A model generated the notes under the pieces. It saw only the letters and a list, made by a program, of their open reading frames with translations. It was not told the origin of the DNA and searched no databases. DNA of 64,000 bases from CALRQJ02 sp943370285 (lineage in GTDB: Bacteria > Bacteroidota > Bacteroidia > Chitinophagales > Chitinophagaceae), in NCBI GenBank assembly GCA_943370285.1, contig CALRQJ020000017.1, forward strand, positions 21,945-85,944, written 5' to 3'. A program made the translations under genes and the position numbers. This document shows, piece after piece, positions 25,472-32,870 of the stretch; positions within the stretch are counted from its first letter, which is position 1; each line of letters starts with the position of its first letter.

Positions 25472-26149
25472 CTAAATTTTTATACTCAGTTTTTTTATGA
25501 CACTATCAATTTTATCCTTTATCTCTACTTGATATCCTTTATTATTATTTTTCAAAAAATTCAAATCTTCCTGCCTACCTATATAGGTAAATGCATCTGA
25601 AACTTGCAATGGGAACATTTTAAATAACTTCCTTAAAAAAGCGCTTGCTTTTTCATAAGAAAAATATTTAATCGCTGCATAAATTAGCATTTCACATTCT
25701 TTGCCCAGATTATCAGAAGTGAGTTTTTTATCTAACCAATTTGTGATATTTTCAACTTGTGCACTGGCAATAGTATTGCCAATAGCCCATTTTAAACTGA
25801 ACGAACTATTCGCATCATCAAAAAGATGGATTAATAAAGCTCCATCAAAAGGTTTTTCAGCAATAGCTAAACCTCTTATCAGCATTTCTTGAGAATTATA
25901 CGTATTGTCAATTTTAGGTATCCATTTTAATAACAATGCTGCGAGTTTGACATTAACCTTTTTCAACTTCAATAAGTCACTGGCACTTTCTATTTCAGGA
26001 AACCCTTCTGCATGCAAATCATTAATAAAAGGAGTTTCAATAAGTTTTATTTCAGCCAGTTTCTTTTGCATGTTTTCTTTATTCTGCAACTGCTTTTCAT
26101 TATATTCCGAATTTCGTTCAAGTTGTTTTATTAAATCACTTGCTTTCAT
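25472..26149 (-). CDS. Cassette 8 immunity protein (soluble, HEAT-like)
   Basis: 225 residues, all-alpha, with repeated Leu/Ala-rich helical pairs (AALLLKWIPKI, MLIRGLAIAEKPFDGALLIH, IYAAIKYFSYEKASAFL) that resemble HEAT-type repeats. No signal or membrane segment. It starts 12 bases after the nuclease-like toxin of cassette 8. A cytoplasmic immunity protein matches a toxin that attacks nucleic acid. Confidence 0.65.
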   Translation of the reverse strand: MKASDLIKQLERNSEYNEKQLQNKENMQKKLAEIKLIETPFINDLHAEGFPEIESASDLLKLKKVNVKLAALLLKWIPKIDNTYNSQEMLIRGLAIAEKPFDGALLIHLFDDANSSFSLKWAIGNTIASAQVENITNWLDKKLTSDNLGKECEMLIYAAIKYFSYEKASAFLRKLFKMFPLQVSDAFTYIGRQEDLNFLKNNNKGYQVEIKDKIDSVIKKLSIKI

Positions 26150-26161
26150 AGCTAATCAATT

Positions 26162-27151
26162 TTATAGAACTGGTAAAAGTTTTAACGTAATATTTCCTAG
26201 TGTAACTTGTTGTTGCAACGGTTTGGTTAACTGTGTCGAAGGTCTTACGTGTAATTCGAAGTTTAATCCCTGCTGTTGCGAATATTGCAAGTAATCTCTT
26301 ATTTGATTTGTTAGAGATTGTTTCGATACATTCTTAACTTCAGATAAAGTAGTATTTGTCAGCCCATCGGGCACTCTATATTTTGCTGTACCTGTTAGGG
26401 ATGGTATTCGGGTTGTATTTTGTTCAATGCCTGCTGCTGCCATACCTTCTCTGCCTAACTGTCCTGCTGTCTTTGTAGCATTTGTAATTTCTACTGCTCC
26501 AGCACCTTTCACTCCTGCACCTAATCCTTTTGTTCCTACCACCACTGTAGCAACATCGGTAACTGCTTCACTAATTACTGTCGCTTTTTCAAAACCAGTA
26601 CCATTTTGCAACGTATTTACTTTACCTGCTACACCAATAGCCATATTGGCTATTCCTTCTGGTGTATTCATATTAAGCAAAGCTTTTCCTGTCTCAATTG
26701 GATGTGCTATTGTATTACCAACTCCTGCAATGGTTTTTTCTATAGATTTTCCAACACCAACAACAGCTCCTATTGTTTTAGATGTATTGCTGTTAGGGTC
26801 AGTTGTAACTTTCTTGGCTGCCCATTGCATTATATCATTGATAAATGCAGGTTCTAATCCATCAACATCTACAGCAATTGTAGGTTGGTTTCCTGCAAAC
26901 TGAAAAGGAGTGTAATAAGGATAATCAGAGGCAAGAGGGTCAACAGAATGGAAGCGTCCTAACTGCGGGTCAAAATTATTTCTAAAGCCATACTCAAACC
27001 AGTCAAGGTCTAAGTCCTCATTTAATTCTTTACCATTAAACTTTATATCATTATCTAATGACCCTCCAGCCCTTGAAGATATCCCCGCCATTGACAACCC
27101 GAACGGATAGTAATGCGTTTCTTCTACTAGTGGGCCACGAGTGTGAGTCAC
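26162..27151 (-). CDS. Cassette 8: intact Rhs tip with Tox-REase-7-like nuclease
   Basis: 329 residues from a GTG; the frame is open upstream through the leader to about 27322. Core: FNGKELNEDLDLDWFEYG, FDPQLGRFHSVDPLA, VDVDGLEPA. A Gly-rich hydrophobic linker (about 110-235) precedes the nuclease: GREGMAAAGIEQNTTRIPSL, TAKYRVPDGL, SEVKNV, LTNQIRDYLQYS, FELHVRPST. The PD...EVK spacing is that of the restriction-endonuclease-like fold, and the sequence order matches Tox-REase-7. Expected to cut nucleic acid in the target cytoplasm. Confidence 0.8.
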   Translation of the reverse strand: MTHTRGPLVEETHYYPFGLSMAGISSRAGGSLDNDIKFNGKELNEDLDLDWFEYGFRNNFDPQLGRFHSVDPLASDYPYYTPFQFAGNQPTIAVDVDGLEPAFINDIMQWAAKKVTTDPNSNTSKTIGAVVGVGKSIEKTIAGVGNTIAHPIETGKALLNMNTPEGIANMAIGVAGKVNTLQNGTGFEKATVISEAVTDVATVVVGTKGLGAGVKGAGAVEITNATKTAGQLGREGMAAAGIEQNTTRIPSLTGTAKYRVPDGLTNTTLSEVKNVSKQSLTNQIRDYLQYSQQQGLNFELHVRPSTQLTKPLQQQVTLGNITLKLLPVL

Positions 27152-27400
27152 CTGAAGGTTATCAAAGAACGCTGCAATATTGGGTGTTTCATTGCTGGTG
27201 TAAATATATAAAAATCCATTGGTCGTTATGGCACGGTTGGTGATAATATGTGTTAAAAATTGTTCATTATTTCCTACTTGCTCAAAGCCGCTGTTGTTGC
27301 CATCGTTGGTAATAACGGGTTTAAATAATGATAGTTGTAAGTTAAATGCCGGGGTCCCATAGCTCTGCCACTAAGGCTGTGCGTAGAGACCCCAGCAGGA
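27080..27400 (-). repeat. Cassette 8 leader repeat and hairpin
   Basis: Leader without the insertion, followed by a hairpin copy (GGGGTCCCAT/TAGAGACCCC, about 27350-27393) with a diverged loop. Confidence 0.75.
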
Positions 27401-27442
27401 CAAAGGCATCTATTTATCTGCTCTGTTTAAAGCTTATATGAT

Positions 27443-27778
27443 ATGACTTTCGGTAAAAGATTGAGTGAGGTTCGTAAACAAAAAAAGATAAGCCAGGATG
27501 AACTGGCTAAGGCCATAGGTACGATCTCTGTAACGGTTGGCAGATATGAACGTGATGAAGTAAAACCTTCTATTGAAGTGGCTGCAAAAATTGCGGATGC
27601 CCTGGAAGTGTCGTTAGATTACCTGTCTGGCAATAGCAACCAACTACTGGAAAAAAATATTGTAAAGCGGATCACTGATATACAAAACTTACCTGCTGAA
27701 GATAAAGCTCATTTATTCGCTCTCATGAATGCTTTCCTTAGAGATGATCATAAAGCAAAAAAAGCTTACGCTCAATAA
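27443..27778 (+). CDS. XRE-family helix-turn-helix regulator inside the array
   Basis: 111 residues. An N-terminal HTH (residues about 5-60: LSEVRKQKKISQDELAKAIG, VTVGRYERDEVKPSIEVAAK, LEVSLDYLSG) binds DNA, and a short helical C-terminus probably dimerises. It is the only plus-strand gene in the array, placed between the cassette 8 hairpin and the cassette 9 immunity gene, and convergent with the latter. It may regulate cassette or element genes, or be an independent passenger; the sequence does not decide. Confidence 0.85.
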   Translation: MTFGKRLSEVRKQKKISQDELAKAIGTISVTVGRYERDEVKPSIEVAAKIADALEVSLDYLSGNSNQLLEKNIVKRITDIQNLPAEDKAHLFALMNAFLRDDHKAKKAYAQ

Positions 27779-27780
27779 AA

Positions 27781-27808
27781 CAAAAGCCACTCGAGTGAGT
27801 GGCTTTGT
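27781..27808. terminator. Shared terminator of XRE gene and immunity gene 9
   Basis: CAAAAGCCACTC and GAGTGGCTTTG arms with a very short loop, placed between two convergent stops; suited to work in both directions. Confidence 0.65.
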
Positions 27809-27810
27809 TA

Positions 27811-28671
27811 TCAGAGATTTCCTAAGATGTAATGATCGAGTCGCATATCATTAGCACCGTTAAACTCTCTTCCCTCTGTTTGCACTTCAACATTAAACAT
27901 AATTCCGTAATCCTTGACTGAGCCATTTTTATAAGGTGAGGAGCGATCATATTCAGGGCTAAAAATCATTAACCGAGCATAAGTTTTTCCATCTCTACAT
28001 CTAACAAAAAAACCTTTTTCCTTACCACTCAACTCATATCTATTCACATAACCTACTTCGGGTGCTTTAATGATAGCATCCTTTGCTTTATTAAAAATGG
28101 GAACTATACCACCTTTTTCAGGTGCGATTAAAGTTTTTGGATAACCTGTTCCAGAATATTTTTCAATACCCAAATCAATGCTATCCGATGATTGAGTATT
28201 TGTACCATTCAAAAGATTAATTGCGTGGTATGTTCTGGTGATAGATGGATTCATATTATAATCCCTTGTAAAGACAGCTATTTGACCTAAATCTTTTAAT
28301 ATTCCAGTGGCTGTATTCCGACTCAACCTAAGATCTATATCGGAAGTCTTACTTAAATCCTTTATTTCTGTTACAGCAGGATGGTAGTTTCGAGCTACAC
28401 TACCTATATCAACTTTAAACGCTTCTTCAAACTTTGCTTCAAAGCGACCTTCACTATTTGTTGTAGTATCAACTTTGTCATATGTTTCTTCTTCTCCCAC
28501 CCTTCGCCAACCAAGTAAAGTAACACGGGCATTAGAAATGGGGTTACCTGTGAGGCTATCCAAGACTACACCCTTGACTAAAATGTCTTTAGTGATGTTG
28601 TTGCTACTATTACAAGATATAAAACCTATTGCCAAAACAATTATTGATATTGATATGATGTGTTGTTTCAT
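27811..28671 (-). CDS. Cassette 9 immunity lipoprotein with carboxypeptidase-regulatory-like domain
   Basis: 286 residues. Lipobox at VLAIGFISC, then a beta-sandwich of the carboxypeptidase regulatory type (VKGVVLDSLTGNPISNARVT, SEGRFEAKF; about 30-110) and a C-terminal region of unknown fold. It starts 3 bases after the lipase-like toxin stop. A lipoprotein outside the cytoplasm fits a toxin that attacks membrane lipids from the periplasmic side. Alternative: an unrelated lipoprotein carried along. Confidence 0.6.
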   Translation of the reverse strand: MKQHIISISIIVLAIGFISCNSSNNITKDILVKGVVLDSLTGNPISNARVTLLGWRRVGEEETYDKVDTTTNSEGRFEAKFEEAFKVDIGSVARNYHPAVTEIKDLSKTSDIDLRLSRNTATGILKDLGQIAVFTRDYNMNPSITRTYHAINLLNGTNTQSSDSIDLGIEKYSGTGYPKTLIAPEKGGIVPIFNKAKDAIIKAPEVGYVNRYELSGKEKGFFVRCRDGKTYARLMIFSPEYDRSSPYKNGSVKDYGIMFNVEVQTEGREFNGANDMRLDHYILGNL

Positions 28672-28674
28672 AGG

Positions 28675-29670
28675 TTAATTCTTCTTTTTGGCTGGGATTT
28701 CTTCAATAGGTTTTCCGTTCATTACCTGTTCTATCATTTTATTTACATGTGGCTGTGCTTTTTCAGGTATATTACCATGGGTAATATTATCATCAACTGC
28801 ACGGTAATTACGAACATTAGTTTTCTTCGAGTCTTTAGCTCGTTTAGCATTTCCATTAGAACCAGGTGAGTTTGATGTTCCCGCATTTGACTTTTTACCA
28901 TCAGAACTTTCAGAGTTTTGTCCACCCGATGATTTTCCAGAGTCGTTAGTTTGATAAATGTTTACTGCATCCTTAACATTATCCGGGATTACATTATCTA
29001 CTGTGCTATTTTGTAAAAATCCATCTGAAGCATCAACAGTTACCAACAAATCAACAGTTATACCTTCATCTTTAAGAGCTTTCGCTAACTCTACTGCAAA
29101 GTCGCCTCCATAGCTATAACCATAAATTATAAGCTTTTCTCCTGCTGTGTAATTATCCTTAATAAAGCTTAAGGCATTACTTACAGAACTTCCTGATGTC
29201 GCACCAGATGCAATAACTCTCGTATCTAAATCAATACCATTTTCCTGAGCAAATTTTTGTGCCTCTCGAACCACCCTCCCTGTAGAAGCTGCATCTTTTG
29301 AATTGGGATCAATCGTTTTTCCACCTCCTTCAAAACCTCCGGTAAATGCAACTATTACATCTTCGCCATCAGGGTCAATGTAAATAATCGGATTATTTAA
29401 GGCGTACGTGTATGGAGAGTACGAATTCCATTTATCAGCCTTCGGATCTTGTGTATGCCACCTTCCAATCTGGTTATCATACATCCTCGCTCCATAATCC
29501 AACCATTCCAATCCACTACCATCAGAGAACTCTTCCCGTTGTTCTTCTTTGCCGTTGTATTTTAAAGATTGCTTAGGCTTGCCCGCTGCTTTACTGCTAA
29601 TCCCATTCATCGTCAATCCGAACGGATAGTAATGTGTTTCTTCTACTAGTGGACCACGGGTGTGAGTCAC
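28675..29670 (-). CDS. Cassette 9: Rhs tip with lipase-type alpha/beta-hydrolase toxin
   Basis: 331 residues from a GTG. Core: YNGKEEQREEFSDGSG, YGARMYDNQIGRWHTQDPKA, PIIYIDPDGEDV. The toxin (about 100-331) has the nucleophile elbow GYSYGG (IIYGYSYGGDFAVEL), an aspartate in LLVTVDASDG and a histidine in VDDNITHGNIPE: the Ser-Asp-His order of alpha/beta hydrolases. A Ser/Gly/Lys-rich insert separates Asp and His. Phospholipid or glycerolipid hydrolysis is the likely effect. The leader has the 20-bp insertion. Confidence 0.78.
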   Translation of the reverse strand: MTHTRGPLVEETHYYPFGLTMNGISSKAAGKPKQSLKYNGKEEQREEFSDGSGLEWLDYGARMYDNQIGRWHTQDPKADKWNSYSPYTYALNNPIIYIDPDGEDVIVAFTGGFEGGGKTIDPNSKDAASTGRVVREAQKFAQENGIDLDTRVIASGATSGSSVSNALSFIKDNYTAGEKLIIYGYSYGGDFAVELAKALKDEGITVDLLVTVDASDGFLQNSTVDNVIPDNVKDAVNIYQTNDSGKSSGGQNSESSDGKKSNAGTSNSPGSNGNAKRAKDSKKTNVRNYRAVDDNITHGNIPEKAQPHVNKMIEQVMNGKPIEEIPAKKKN

Positions 29671-29935
29671 TTGAAGGTTATCAAAGAACCTGCCTACCGG
29701 CAGGCAGGCGCTGCAATATTGGGTGTTTCATTGCTGGTGTAAATATATAAAAATCCATTGGTGGTAATGGCACGGTTCGTTATAATATGTGTTAAAAATT
29801 CTTCATTATTACCTACTTGCTCAAAGCCGCTGTTGCCATCGTTGGTGATAACCGGTTTAATTAATGGTAGTTGAAAGTTTAATGCCGGGGTCCCATAGCT
29901 GTGCTGCTAAGGCAATTCATGGAGACCCCAGCAAG
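29600..29935 (-). repeat. Cassette 9 leader repeat, insertion and hairpin
   Basis: Leader with the 20-bp insertion at 29689-29708, a small in-frame deletion near 29830 (AACAAC lost), and a hairpin GGGGTCCCAT/ATGGAGACCCC at about 29886-29930. Confidence 0.75.
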
Positions 29936-29985
29936 ACTAAACTAACACCTGTTCAATTGCTCTAATTATAATTTACCTCTATTTG

Positions 29986-30528
29986 CTACTTAATCGTTAA
30001 GGATTCCAGAATAAATAACGCTTTCTCTTTAGCTACATGTTCTTCGTGTTCAGTAATTTTTAGTTCGATATCAACATATTTCTTAGCAGGGAAAATAAAA
30101 AATATATTTGCTAAAAATACATTATTATTTTTAAGTTCGTCATAATAAGACGTACTCATTATACTTGCAGAATATCCATTAATTAATTTTAGTTCCTCAT
30201 AAATTTGAGCATCTGGATTTTTAGAAAATGATGCTAATTTAGCTTTAACAACTTTCCGTGTTTCTTCAAAATTTTTATCCCAACTAGGATAAACACTATA
30301 ATCATCAACCCTAATCAATATAAAACTTGATGTGTCAGGGGTGAAAATCTTGGCATTAAAATAGATAGCAGGATTATAATATTCAACAGTATCAGATTTA
30401 GTCCAGCTAGTAGGCAATTGCAGTTTTATACTGTCATTTAAAAAAGTCTTATGTGCATAATCATCCATAGCATACTTCAAATTATTTTGACAAGACAGTA
30501 ATAATAATATAAAAAGGGGCTTTTTCAT
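29986..30528 (-). CDS. Cassette 10 immunity lipoprotein
   Basis: 180 residues. A short signal with lipobox (FILLLLSC) precedes a soluble alpha/beta domain with LQLPTSWTKSDTVEYYNP and AEKALFILESL-like helices near the end. It starts 11 bases after the cassette 10 toxin stop. Exported immunity agrees with a metallopeptidase-like toxin. Family not recognised. Confidence 0.6.
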   Translation of the reverse strand: MKKPLFILLLLSCQNNLKYAMDDYAHKTFLNDSIKLQLPTSWTKSDTVEYYNPAIYFNAKIFTPDTSSFILIRVDDYSVYPSWDKNFEETRKVVKAKLASFSKNPDAQIYEELKLINGYSASIMSTSYYDELKNNNVFLANIFFIFPAKKYVDIELKITEHEEHVAKEKALFILESLTIK

Positions 30529-30539
30529 GTTAGGTGGGC

Positions 30540-31535
30540 TTACTCTTGAGTTGTTAAATTAGGTGTTGAAACTGAAGTGCCAAATCTTTTTATAAATGCT
30601 TGATGTATTTCGCTTGAAGTTTTCTTATATGGGTATAATGATCCATGAGTAACAGTATTTGCAGATGAATTTATGTAATCATCAAGTTTTTTGCCATTGA
30701 ATTGAATACCGTTATAAAGCGTTTGACCGCTTGCCATAATATTTTCATAAACATATTTACCATTTGCATCTGTTGTTATACGAGGCCCGTCATCTTTCAT
30801 ATCTGCCATATGCCCAGCAGCGTGATTAATGATAAATGCCATTGTTTCTTCCATTGAACTTTTATAGTCTTTTGAAGTAGTTTCTCTTACAACATTTGTC
30901 TCAATTGCTGTTATGTTATTTCCCCCATCTTTTTTATAACTTGGGTCTTGTGTTGATTCAGGATTTGTAAATGTTCCAAATGTTGAGTTTTGCAATTTGG
31001 CGGCAAACTCTGAATTAAAGCTTTTAACTGCCTTTATCACATTATCTTTCTTACCAACAACAGCTACCCCATCAGTCGTAGCAAGGCTTTTATATTTGGC
31101 TTTATCCAATTTCCCTTTTAAAATATGCACTCGAGTCTCTAAATCATTCTTTTTAAAATTTCGATTAGCAGCATTTCTGATTTTACGCAATTCAGCAATA
31201 CTTATGGAATTATCGACAGCGTATAAATAAATTGTATTTTCTCTTCCATCTGGATCAACAAAGATTATTGGGGCATTAAATGCATATGAGTATGGCGTTA
31301 TACTTTGATATTTTTCACACAGAGGATCTAACACATGCCATCTTCCAATTTGCCCATCATACATCCTCGCACCATAATCTATCCACTCTAATCCACTTCC
31401 ATCAGAGAGCTCTTGTCTTTGCTCTTCTTTGCCGTTGTATTTTAAAGATTGCTTCACGTTGTTCGCAATGACGGCGGCTTTTGAACTTATCCCCGCCATT
31501 GTCAACCCGAACGGGTAATAACCAAATCGTCGCAA
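30540..31535 (-). CDS. Cassette 10: Rhs tip with metzincin-like toxin, leader truncated
   Basis: 331 residues by the open frame; only YYPFGLTMAGISSKA remains of the leader because the array ends here. Core: YNGKEEQRQELSDGSG, YGARMYDGQIGRWHVLDPLC, PIIFVDPDGRE. Toxin from about 85: MAFIINHAAGHMADMKDDG and, downstream, ENIMASG, the order of metzincin proteases (zinc motif, then Met-turn). The usual catalytic Glu of HExGH is Ala here (HAAGH). Either this is a family variant using another residue, or the enzyme is dead. Confidence 0.65.
   Translation of the reverse strand: MRRFGYYPFGLTMAGISSKAAVIANNVKQSLKYNGKEEQRQELSDGSGLEWIDYGARMYDGQIGRWHVLDPLCEKYQSITPYSYAFNAPIIFVDPDGRENTIYLYAVDNSISIAELRKIRNAANRNFKKNDLETRVHILKGKLDKAKYKSLATTDGVAVVGKKDNVIKAVKSFNSEFAAKLQNSTFGTFTNPESTQDPSYKKDGGNNITAIETNVVRETTSKDYKSSMEETMAFIINHAAGHMADMKDDGPRITTDANGKYVYENIMASGQTLYNGIQFNGKKLDDYINSSANTVTHGSLYPYKKTSSEIHQAFIKRFGTSVSTPNLTTQE
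31507..31530. other. Right end of the cassette array
   Basis: Leader homology stops within YYPFG at GGGTAATAACC, where other leaders have GGATAATAATG. Right of this point the sequence is unique. GGTAATAAC here is inverted relative to GTTATTACC at 13399-13407, the left end. Confidence 0.6.
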
Positions 31536-31632
31536 CTATAAGCTAGGCCAAGCATTCAAAGAACAGACGATGTTATAAAAATAGACTAATATGCCTAATT
31601 TGTAGCTTTTTAAACAGTGTTTTTATCATTTT

Positions 31633-32700
31633 TTAGCCTTCGCCCTGATTAAGTTGTAATAGCTTAATATGGGCATTTTTTACAGCACTGTTTAAATACT
31701 CTTGCACTAAACCTACATACTTATAAAACTCCTTACTACCCGGTGCATGGCCCGATATTCGCCTCACTGCAGTTTCATCCACACCCAGTAACAGTAGGGT
31801 AGTAATAGCTGTTCTTCGCATAGTATGTGCCGTAATATGCTCGTAAAAACAAAAAGACTGTCCTTTTGCATTTTTAAGCTCAAAAGGTTCACCTTGTCTA
31901 TGCCTTATTTTGGGTAAAACATGATTCCAACCAGCTTTTTGTATCAGTTGCTTAACCTGCTTATTTAGGTTCACCGAGGATAGTCTAGGCAATACATAAA
32001 TGCCTGCTTTGCGTTTATATTTAGTATAAATGGCAATAGCATATTCAGGTAACGGTATAGTTACAATGGTGCTTGTTTTTTGAGTATGTAAGGATAAACT
32101 CACTCCCTCAGTATTAAACTGTACATTATCTTTCTTTAAACGCATTAAATCTTGTTGGCGAAGCCCGACAGTGCAACCAAATACAAAAATATCTTTGGTA
32201 CGTTGTAGGGCCTTGCTTAATGACTGCTCAAATACCTTATTGGTAATTAAAAAATGCAGTTGAGCTGGGCTAATCACAACGGGCATAATAGCTGCTGTGG
32301 GCACCCTAAATTGTTGATGAAACAAACCCACGGGTAAGCATTTTTCTTTCAGCAAATAATTGAAAAATGTTTTAATGATTTTACATACAGAAGCGGTGTA
32401 TTGATCCAAACACTTTTTGTCTTTGTACAAAAACTGCATAAAAGCTTTAAAAATTCGTTTCCAATACAGTTTTTCTTTTTGTATTTCTTTTAAGGTGCTT
32501 CTGTGTAAAAGAGTTAGCCGTAAAGGTGCTGTTAACCCTTGCTCATAGGCTGCCAACAATAAATAAGCACAGCGGTATTGCTCAATAGTACCACTTCTAA
32601 TTTTTTTACCCGAAGGCATTACACGGCTACCGGTTTTAGAGGCAGTGATAAATTGTTGAAACGCTGGCAAAAACAGAATCTGTTTAGAGAAGATAGACAT
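31633..32700 (-). CDS. Tyrosine recombinase / phage-type integrase
   Basis: 355 residues. An N-terminal SAM-like core-binding domain (about 35-135) precedes the catalytic domain with Arg181 (TVGLRQQDLMRL), Lys208 (HTQKTS), His292-xx-Arg295 (AHTMRRTAIT), His318 (ISGHAPG) and nucleophile Tyr328 (or Tyr326) in KEFYKYV. All catalytic residues are present. It is the last gene inside the island's right end. Since the serine recombinase explains tRNA integration, this enzyme may act on another site, possibly the cassettes; that role is inference. Confidence 0.9.
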   Translation of the reverse strand: MSIFSKQILFLPAFQQFITASKTGSRVMPSGKKIRSGTIEQYRCAYLLLAAYEQGLTAPLRLTLLHRSTLKEIQKEKLYWKRIFKAFMQFLYKDKKCLDQYTASVCKIIKTFFNYLLKEKCLPVGLFHQQFRVPTAAIMPVVISPAQLHFLITNKVFEQSLSKALQRTKDIFVFGCTVGLRQQDLMRLKKDNVQFNTEGVSLSLHTQKTSTIVTIPLPEYAIAIYTKYKRKAGIYVLPRLSSVNLNKQVKQLIQKAGWNHVLPKIRHRQGEPFELKNAKGQSFCFYEHITAHTMRRTAITTLLLLGVDETAVRRISGHAPGSKEFYKYVGLVQEYLNSAVKNAHIKLLQLNQGEG

Positions 32701-32756
32701 AACTAATATAGTTTATAAAAAAGAACGTCCTATTAGCTGGTCTTATTTGACATAGA

Positions 32757-32849
32757 TCAATTAGGTAAATTTTTGATTTTCCAGTCTAACTCCAAAATAT
32801 CCATCAAGTCTTGGGCTAATTCATTCGAACTTAGACTATCAAAGGGCAC
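32757..32849 (-). pseudogene. Orphaned native C-terminal tail of the serine recombinase
   Basis: Thirty codons plus stop run in frame from the core: VPFDSLSSNELAQ, DLMDILELDW, KIKNLPN. At attL the recombinase changes at the same VP codons into antisense tRNA. In the excised circle this tail would rejoin the gene (…SSQ-VPFDS…), giving 558 residues. A homologous tail with five synonymous changes lies at 34164-34256, showing that the frame was under selection. Confidence 0.75.
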
Positions 32850-32852
32850 TTG
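32844..32852. other. attR1 core of the island
   Basis: GGGCACTTG, identical to the attL core at 8881-8889. Left flank is the recombinase tail (island); right flank is a hairpin followed by the Fic region. Confidence 0.75.
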
Positions 32853-32870
32853 TTATTTTCTAAAATAACA

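Noticed and set aside
26427..26903. Plus-strand frame opposite cassette 8
   Set aside because: Antisense of the Gly/Ala-rich linker; composition (Pro/Thr/Ala) is what that linker gives in reverse.
13478..29935. Integron with attC cassettes
   Set aside because: The boundary hairpins lack the RYYYAAC/GTTRRRY core sites, and cassettes share a long coding leader, unlike integron cassettes. The tyrosine recombinase shows no IntI-specific insert that I can recognise.
13405..31535. CRISPR array
   Set aside because: Repeats are 250-270 bp coding leaders spaced by kilobases, and the short repeats are single-copy per cassette; no 25-40 bp direct repeats with uniform spacers and no cas genes.
32820..32852. 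tRNA 3' fragment at the right island end (TTCGAA followed by GGGCAC)
   Set aside because: Spacing does not fit a T-arm plus acceptor; the conserved unit is a coding tail on the minus strand, supported by synonymous differences between the two copies.
8833..32852. Integrative conjugative element
   Set aside because: No relaxase, coupling protein or type IV secretion gene among the open frames; the island is at most mobilisable.
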